A stretch of 64,000 nucleotides of DNA, taken from positions 2,356,001 to 2,420,000 of the forward strand of contig NZ_CP121659.1 of the NCBI RefSeq assembly GCF_029714365.1, given 5' to 3'. This document shows positions 59,722-64,000 of the stretch, one piece after another. The notes beneath the pieces are model-generated. The model was not told where the DNA came from, made no database searches, and worked only from the letters and a program-made list of their open reading frames with translations. The DNA comes from Sinorhizobium terangae. Lineage in GTDB: Bacteria > Pseudomonadota > Alphaproteobacteria > Rhizobiales > Rhizobiaceae. Position numbers and translations under genes: made by a program. How positions within the stretch are numbered: the first letter of the stretch is position 1; each line of letters starts with the position of its first letter.

Positions 59722-60275
59722 GGTCTCCTCCCAAATCCACGGACCGTGGCGATGCTACTGCTCGCCGTGCCGAACGCGCAATGGCGTTTCTTTCAGGCTT
59801 CGACCTATCGCCACCAGTGGCCCGCACCTGAGGTCGAGCCAATTAAAGGACAAAACATGCAGCAATTCAAAGTCAGCGTCCTTTGCGCGTCTGAGACGCG
59901 CGGCGCTGTAAACGACGCCGACCTCGGGGTTGCCCGCCAGACCGCGGTGGCCGGGGGCGTTGTCGCCGGTGGAGCGGGTGTGGAGATGACGCCTAGAGCA
60001 TTTTGCAGTCAGGTGGAATCACCTGACGTCGCACAAACGCGGCAAAAACAAACAGATAGAGCGGTGGCGCGAACGCACGTAAGCGCATCCCGCTCTAGAC
60101 ACCGAGAGTGATGATTGCGCCGGGCCTCACGGCTGGCTTGGCCGGTGTGCCGATCGGGCCGACATACTGCTCCAAAGGCGTCGCCGAGCGCCAGGCGATC
60201 TGCGGATCCGGTCCTCACTGGGGGTACTGAGTTACTATGGTTCCACCTTAGTAAGCCATTGACTTTGAAGACAAA
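59722..60275. repeat. Intergenic region with adjacent family C and family B repeats
   Basis: A family C element at 59855-59912 (ACATGCAGCAATTCAAAGT ... CGCGCGGCGCTGTA) is followed by a family B element at 59994-60098, bounded by TAGAGC and GCTCTA inverted ends and holding the palindrome CAGGTGGAATCACCTG. A 39-codon open frame at 60111-60230 (MIAPGLTAGLAGVPIG...) and the stretch before the B element have coding-like composition but no recognised product. Otherwise no gene is seen. Confidence 0.8.
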
Positions 60276-60351
60276 TGGTGGGCCCGGAGGGACTCGAACC
60301 CCCAACCAAGCGGTTATGAGCCGCCGGCTCTAACCATTGAGCTACAGGCCC
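60276..60351 (-). tRNA. tRNA-Ile2 (anticodon CAU, lysidine type)
   Basis: On the minus strand the acceptor 5' arm GGGCCTG pairs with CGGGCCC (one G-U), the D-loop is AGCTCAATGGTTAGAGC, the T-arm is GGGGGTTCGAGTCCCTC and CCA is encoded. The anticodon CAU is at 60318-60316. The anticodon arm GGCTCATAACCGC with CTTGGT following matches tRNA-Ile2, which reads AUA after TilS modifies C34, rather than elongator or initiator Met tRNA. Confidence 0.9.
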
Positions 60352-60504
60352 TTGCCGGTCATCTGCCGGTTGACCGCGAACCAATGGTAATTCGCGGGTC
60401 GCAATGGCTCTAGCGGAAAACCTTTTTGACGACAAGCCATTGCCGCAATGCCTACACAATCGATAAGCAAGAGTTCGGCATAAAACAACCGGAGAGAAAT
60501 AACC

Positions 60505-61290
60505 ATGATTTCTACACGCATTGCCCGCACGGTTCATGTCGCTGCCATGGCCGCTGCCTTTGCCGGCGCTTTTGCCGCCGCCGCTGTGGCGGCCGACGGC
60601 AATGATACCAAGAGCGGCGGCAACGGGCGTCCGGAAGGCGTCCGGGGCCGGCAGGCGCTGATCAAGGTCTCCGGTGAAGGCCGAGCAACGGCAGCACCCG
60701 ACATGGCGATCGTGCAATTGAGCGTCGTCAAGGATGCGAAGAGCGCGCGCGAGGCGCTCGACGCCAACAACAAGGCGATGGCGGAGGTGCTCTCGGCACT
60801 CAAGCAGGGCGGCATTGCCGAGCGCGATCTGCAGACCAGCGGCTTCGCCATCAATCCGCAATACAACTACCCGCAGGGCAACGACGGCAGCAACCGCCCG
60901 CCGGAACTCATCGGCTATCAGGTCGTCAACGGTGTTACCGTGCGCGTGCGCGATCTGAGCAATCTCGGCGAGGTCCTGGACAAGTCCGTGACCCTCGGTA
61001 TCAACCAGGGCGGCGGCATCGAATTCACCAAGGACAAGCCCGACGAAGTCATCACCGAGGCCCGCAAGGCGGCGGTGGCCGACGCGATTGTCAAGGCGAA
61101 GGTGCTGGCGGAGGCGGCCGGCGTTTCGCTCGGCCGGCTCATCGAGATCTCGGAACAGGCTTCGCGCCCGGAACCGGTTCCGATGGTACGCAGCATGGCC
61201 AAGGAATTCGCGGCCGATGCCGTTCCGATCGCGACCGGCGAACAAACCTACAATGTCACCGTCAACGTGACCTTCGCCATCGAGCAGTGA
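60505..61290 (+). CDS. SIMPL-domain (DUF541, BP26/OMP28-like) periplasmic protein
   Basis: A 261-residue protein with a signal peptide (residues 1-30, ending AAVAAD) and a SIMPL domain: ALIKVSGEGRATAAPDMAIVQLSV, NNKAMAEVLSALKQGGIAERDLQTSGF, and TVRVRDLSNLGEVLDKSV. The C-terminal ITEARKAAVADAIVKAKVLAEAAGVSLGRLIEI is also typical. It resembles Brucella BP26/OMP28, which forms a multimeric cell-envelope ring. The role is structural or stress-related but not settled. Confidence 0.88.
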   Translation: MISTRIARTVHVAAMAAAFAGAFAAAAVAADGNDTKSGGNGRPEGVRGRQALIKVSGEGRATAAPDMAIVQLSVVKDAKSAREALDANNKAMAEVLSALKQGGIAERDLQTSGFAINPQYNYPQGNDGSNRPPELIGYQVVNGVTVRVRDLSNLGEVLDKSVTLGINQGGGIEFTKDKPDEVITEARKAAVADAIVKAKVLAEAAGVSLGRLIEISEQASRPEPVPMVRSMAKEFAADAVPIATGEQTYNVTVNVTFAIEQ

Positions 61291-61300
61291 GCATTTGGCC

Positions 61301-61335
61301 CGGCGCGGCGAAGGAAACCGCGCCGCGCCTCTTTT
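61301..61335 (+). terminator. Rho-independent terminator of the SIMPL-protein gene
   Basis: CGGCGCGG (61301-61308) pairs with CCGCGCCG (61318-61325) around a 9-nt loop, and CTCTTTT follows after four bases. It starts 11 nt after the stop codon. Confidence 0.75.
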
Positions 61336-61387
61336 GCGCGATGACCACAGGCAAAGCCCCGGCGAATTCATCGCGCGGGGCCTTTCG

Positions 61388-61422
61388 AATCAAAAGCCCC
61401 TCACGGGTTTTCCATGAGGGGC
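61388..61422 (-). terminator. Rho-independent terminator for the minus-strand small secreted-protein gene
   Basis: GCCCCTCA (61396-61403) and TGAGGGGC (61415-61422) form an 8-bp stem; on the minus strand the stem is followed by TTTTGATT. It is 47 nt downstream of the stop at 61469. Confidence 0.75.
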
Positions 61423-61468
61423 ACATTTCCGCGGCCGGGGAAGACAGACGGTGCGGAAATCCGGCAGG

Positions 61469-61834
61469 TTACCAGCGGCCGACCACCGGGCATCCACGCA
61501 CATTGGCGAAGATGATTGCCTGGCGGTAACCATGGCGGCGGCCCTCGACGATGACCTGGCGCCGCGCGACATTGGCGACATGGGCCCGGCGCAGACCGCG
61601 ATCACGTGCCTTTTCGACGGCAAGCCAGGGGTCACAACGGCCGCGGCGCTCACCGCCCCAGCGGGGGCGATCCCTGCGCCAGTCGCGATCGTAGTCACGG
61701 TACTGGACATCGGCGGCACGCGGCGACCCGAACTCGAATATCACCGATTGAGCAGAAGCGGCGGTGGCTGCACCCGCAAGACCGGTCAGCCCGATGACGG
61801 CAGCAACCGCGGCATTGACGAGGAATTTTCTCAT
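61469..61834 (-). CDS. Small secreted Arg-rich protein, unknown function
   Basis: A 121-residue protein. The signal peptide is MRKFLVNAAVAAVIGLTGLA, ending ATAASAQ (about residue 29). The mature part is Arg/Asp-rich (YRDYDRDWRRDRPRW) and has HVANVARRQVIVEGRRHGYR and two Cys that could pair. CGGAGAAA precedes the ATG. Family unknown to me; it looks like the small basic periplasmic proteins common in Rhizobiales. Confidence 0.78.
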   Translation of the reverse strand: MRKFLVNAAVAAVIGLTGLAGAATAASAQSVIFEFGSPRAADVQYRDYDRDWRRDRPRWGGERRGRCDPWLAVEKARDRGLRRAHVANVARRQVIVEGRRHGYRQAIIFANVRGCPVVGRW

Positions 61835-62073
61835 AGCGTTTCTCCGGTGTGGCGAAGGATTCAAAATTGGCGATTACCGCTCTCGACGATTGCGCCAACC
61901 ATAGTCCGGATAAACTGAACGCTACCGGAACCCTCCGTTCATGCACTGTTCAGGTTGATGAACACTGCATGGACGAAACAGCAGGCAACACGATTCGTTC
62001 CCGTCGACCGCGCCTGCTTCGGCTGATCCAGAGAGAAAACCACACAGAGATTCAGTATGTTACGTGGGGCGGC

Positions 62074-62478
62074 TCAGCTCGCCAGCTCCCGCTCGAAGAT
62101 GCGGAGATTGCGATAGTGGCTGAGGCGCGTGATGGCGCCGTCCTCGATTTCGAAGATGAAAACGCTCGGAATGGCGTAGATCTGGCCCGAGGCCTCGGGA
62201 AATCCCGGCATGGTCTTGCGATAGGTGCCGCGTGCGGTCATGTCGGCCGCAACCCGCTGCCCGAAGGCGTCATGCATCAGCACGATATCGCTGAACGCCT
62301 CGTCGAAATGGCTGAGATAGTTCATGATCCAGGCCCTGAGCGGACCGACGCCCATGGTTCGCTGGCCGGTCAGCGAATCAAGCGCGACGTCCTCATCGAC
62401 GAGCCGGGAAAGCGCATCGAAATCACGGTCATTGACGGCCTCGATGAAACGGCTGGCGATGGTTTGCGCGTTTGTCAT
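62074..62478 (-). CDS. SnoaL/NTF2-like domain protein
   Basis: A 134-residue cytoplasmic protein of the ketosteroid-isomerase/SnoaL fold: ASRFIEAVNDRDFDALSRLVDEDVALDS at the N-terminus and VFIFEIEDGAITRLSHYRN near the C-terminus. GGAG lies eight bases before ATG 62478; an upstream GTG at 62499 is less likely. Probably a polyketide-cyclase-like or small-molecule binding enzyme; no specific reaction can be given. Confidence 0.85.
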   Translation of the reverse strand: MTNAQTIASRFIEAVNDRDFDALSRLVDEDVALDSLTGQRTMGVGPLRAWIMNYLSHFDEAFSDIVLMHDAFGQRVAADMTARGTYRKTMPGFPEASGQIYAIPSVFIFEIEDGAITRLSHYRNLRIFERELAS

Positions 62479-62555
62479 CGTCTGTCTCCGAAGCTGCACT
62501 GTCGCCCACTGTACCGCAGATTAGTTGGCCGGAGCAGAACTCAGTAAAGCGCCGT

Positions 62556-62978
62556 TCACGCGCCAAGATGCAGGACGATCTCGCGCCGGTGCGGGCGATC
62601 GCGATGTTCGAACAGATAGAGCCCTTGCCAGGTGCCGAGCATCATGCGGGCATCGCTTATCGGGATGCCGAGCGAGACCTGGGTGAGCGCCGCCTTGATG
62701 TGCGCCGGCATGTCGTCCGGTCCCTCCTGGGTGTGGACGATCCAGCGCATCGTAGGATCGGAGGACGGCGGCACCAGGCGACCGAAGAACTCGGTGAGAT
62801 CGCGTTTCACATCCGGGTCGGCGTTTTCCTGGATGAGCAAGGATGCGGACGTATGGCGGACGAACACGGTGAGAAGTCCCTCCGCGATGCCTGATTGCCG
62901 CACGAAATCGGTGGCAGCATCGGTGAACTCGTAGAGTCCCTGGCCACGGGTGGCGATGGTGATGACAGTCTGCGGCAT
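62556..62978 (-). CDS. YjbQ-family (UPF0047) protein
   Basis: A 140-residue protein with YjbQ signatures: GLLTVFVRHTSASLLIQENA, DDMPAHIKAALT and LGTWQGLYLFEHRDRPHRRE. Conserved His in HTSAS and EHRDRPH form the likely active or metal site. Some members have thiamine-phosphate-synthase-like activity, but the physiological role is not clear. Confidence 0.92.
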   Translation of the reverse strand: MPQTVITIATRGQGLYEFTDAATDFVRQSGIAEGLLTVFVRHTSASLLIQENADPDVKRDLTEFFGRLVPPSSDPTMRWIVHTQEGPDDMPAHIKAALTQVSLGIPISDARMMLGTWQGLYLFEHRDRPHRREIVLHLGA

Positions 62979-63000
62979 TTGAAGCGCGGCCCTCTGCCCG

Positions 63001-63354
63001 CTACAGCTCTAAGAACGGTTCGAAGCCTCCATAAATCAACCGCTTGCCGTCGAAGATCGACTTCCACTCATCACCCTGAAGCCGCGGATCGGCCATGACC
63101 TTGGCAATGATCGCATCGCGATCCTGACGCGACGCATAGAGGACCCAGGAGAAGACCACCGTCTCGTCCTCCTTCGCCTGCACTGCACGCGGAAAGGACG
63201 TCAGTTCTCCATAAGGTGCGTCGTCGGCCAGGCACTCGACGTAGTTGAGCGCACCGTGTTCCTTCCAGACATCGCCGGCCCGGCGCGCGAGCGCCTTGTA
63301 GTCCTCGACCTTCGCCTTCGGCACCGCGACGAGAAAACCATCGACATAGGCCAT
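63001..63354 (-). CDS. DUF1428-family protein
   Basis: A 117-residue protein: AYVDGFLVAVPKAKVEDYKALARRAGDVWKEHGAL, then FSWVLYASRQDRDAI and FDGKRLIYGGFEPF. The fold is of the dimeric ferredoxin-like alpha/beta barrel type. ATG 63354 lies eight bases after GGAGG; ATG 63360 is too close to that site. The open frame continues to 63960 but the upstream part has no similarity and is rejected. Function unknown. Confidence 0.9.
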   Translation of the reverse strand: MAYVDGFLVAVPKAKVEDYKALARRAGDVWKEHGALNYVECLADDAPYGELTSFPRAVQAKEDETVVFSWVLYASRQDRDAIIAKVMADPRLQGDEWKSIFDGKRLIYGGFEPFLEL

Positions 63355-63503
63355 GTTCATCTCCTCCTGTTTGGCTGAACAGGCAAAGGACGATCGAAGC
63401 GGAAAGGTTCCGACAGCCGATAATGATTTTTTCGTCATCCCATCCACGAGGAGGAGGCCGCTCTTGCTGCAGTGTCGGCGAACGGCGCAGAATGCGCTGC
63501 ACG

Positions 63504-64000
63504 TTATGAACCGCAGCCGCGCAGTTGCTGCGCATAGAGCGCCGCCATGCCGGAGGCGCGCTTTGCGCCTGTCTGAGCCGTTTGGCTCCAGTTCCCGCGG
63601 GCGTAACCGCCATGGCCATGATAGTAGGCAATGTAGAGCCGGTAAGGGTCGTTGAGCGCGATGCCGTTCTGCTGGTGGCTTTGGTTGTGGTACCAGGCGA
63701 TGAAGCGGATCGCGTCGGCAAAATCCGTCCGACGCGCCGTCCAGCGTCCGGTTTCGGCCTGATAACGCGCCCAGGTGCCGTCGAGCGCCTGCGAGTATCC
63801 ATAGGCGGAGGAGACGCGCGTCCAGGGAATGAAGCCGAAGAGCTTGGTGCGCGGTGGCCTTGCGTTGTGCTGGAAACCGGACTCCGTATAGATCGTCGCC
63901 ATCAGCACAGGAACGGGCACGCCGTATTCGCGCTCCGCCGCGTAGGCAGCCCGGCGCCAATTGTTGAAAAGACCATCTCGCTGCTCGAAAACCGCGCAGG
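63504..64000 (-). CDS. Lytic transglycosylase-like (SLT-domain) protein, 5' end outside window
   Basis: The frame is open to the right edge, adding FNNWRRAAYAAEREYGVPVPVLMATIYTES upstream of the first possible internal start (GTG 63920), so the gene is cut by the window. The catalytic Glu is expected in ATIYTESGF. Later motifs are SSAYGYSQALDGTWARYQ, ADAIRFIAWYHNQ and LYIAYYHGHGGYARG, as in SLT lytic transglycosylases, which cleave peptidoglycan glycan strands. A signal peptide would lie outside the window. Confidence 0.85.
   Translation of the reverse strand, partial: CAVFEQRDGLFNNWRRAAYAAEREYGVPVPVLMATIYTESGFQHNARPPRTKLFGFIPWTRVSSAYGYSQALDGTWARYQAETGRWTARRTDFADAIRFIAWYHNQSHQQNGIALNDPYRLYIAYYHGHGGYARGNWSQTAQTGAKRASGMAALYAQQLRGCGS

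Noticed and set aside
63361..63960. N-terminal extension of the DUF1428 frame
   Set aside because: The extension overlaps the transglycosylase gene in another frame and lacks a ribosome site; the DUF1428 sequence begins at the ATG pair 63354/63360.
1..64000. CRISPR arrays, prophage, IS transposases, rRNA genes
   Set aside because: No regularly spaced direct repeats with unique spacers, no transposase, integrase or phage structural motifs and no rRNA sequence were seen. The dispersed repeats are intergenic elements without coding capacity.

Overview
The window is GC-rich, densely packed alphaproteobacterial DNA. It most resembles a Sinorhizobium/Ensifer chromosome. Supporting signs are the ABC-importer and LysR-rich gene content, a foxA-fhuF-fhuP hydroxamate siderophore locus preceded by two TGA-N9-TCA iron-responsive boxes (the RirA-type signal), a cobalamin riboswitch ahead of cbtBA, and several families of rhizobial short intergenic mosaic repeats. 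Species assignment is an inference from gene content; no database search was possible.

Layout. 1-9400 (+): the 3' part of an acyl-CoA dehydrogenase, an NDP-forming acyl-CoA synthetase and a CaiD-like carnitinyl-CoA dehydratase, then a complete dipeptide-type ABC importer (binding protein, two permeases, fused double ATPase). 9453-14144: a GTG-started helix-turn-helix regulator facing a paralogous second binding protein across a 10-bp tandem operator-like repeat, then a CocE-type hydrolase. 14355-16777: a frameshifted ACT-domain gene, an HSL-type esterase and a LysR regulator. 16947-23026 (+): a polyamine-type ABC importer with an aminoaldehyde dehydrogenase and a small SnoaL-like protein, closed by a perfect 19-bp terminator hairpin. 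23206-27435 (+): the iron locus foxA-fhuF-fhuP. 27579-29347: a small membrane protein, a cysteine hydrolase and an Lrp regulator. 29402-37129: an MttB-superfamily methyltransferase plus DMGDH-like and SarDH-like flavoproteins with a divergent LysR, reading as stepwise betaine to glycine demethylation. 37307-44215: a membrane-bound alpha/beta hydrolase, an Lrp/PLP-lyase divergent pair, a VOC protein, TetR with a frameshifted enoyl-CoA hydratase, and a DUF1772 protein with TetR. 44190-45806: B12 riboswitch and cbtB-cbtA. 46058-49384: an FhuF-like Fe-S protein with a GH144-like glucanase, and a VWA-domain DUF1194 protein. 49402-59721 (all minus): a nine-gene run of two tandem LysR paralogues, hyuA-hyuB, a beta-hydroxyacid-type dehydrogenase, an NMT1/TauA-type ABC importer and an SDR. 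59850-64000: repeats, tRNA-Ile2(CAU), a BP26/SIMPL protein and small conserved genes, ending in a lytic transglycosylase-like gene cut by the window edge.

Most notable observations. The two tandem LysR genes upstream of hyuAB have no canonical start codon at their conserved N-termini: one appears to start at ATT, the other at ATA overlapping the first gene's TAA, and each has a strong Shine-Dalgarno. The hyuAB/ABC/dehydrogenase cluster looks like an uncharacterised uptake and ring-opening pathway. The MttB-DMGDH-SarDH run could be an aerobic, non-pyrrolysine betaine demethylation route. Several intergenic regions carry very clean dyad operators next to their probable regulators.
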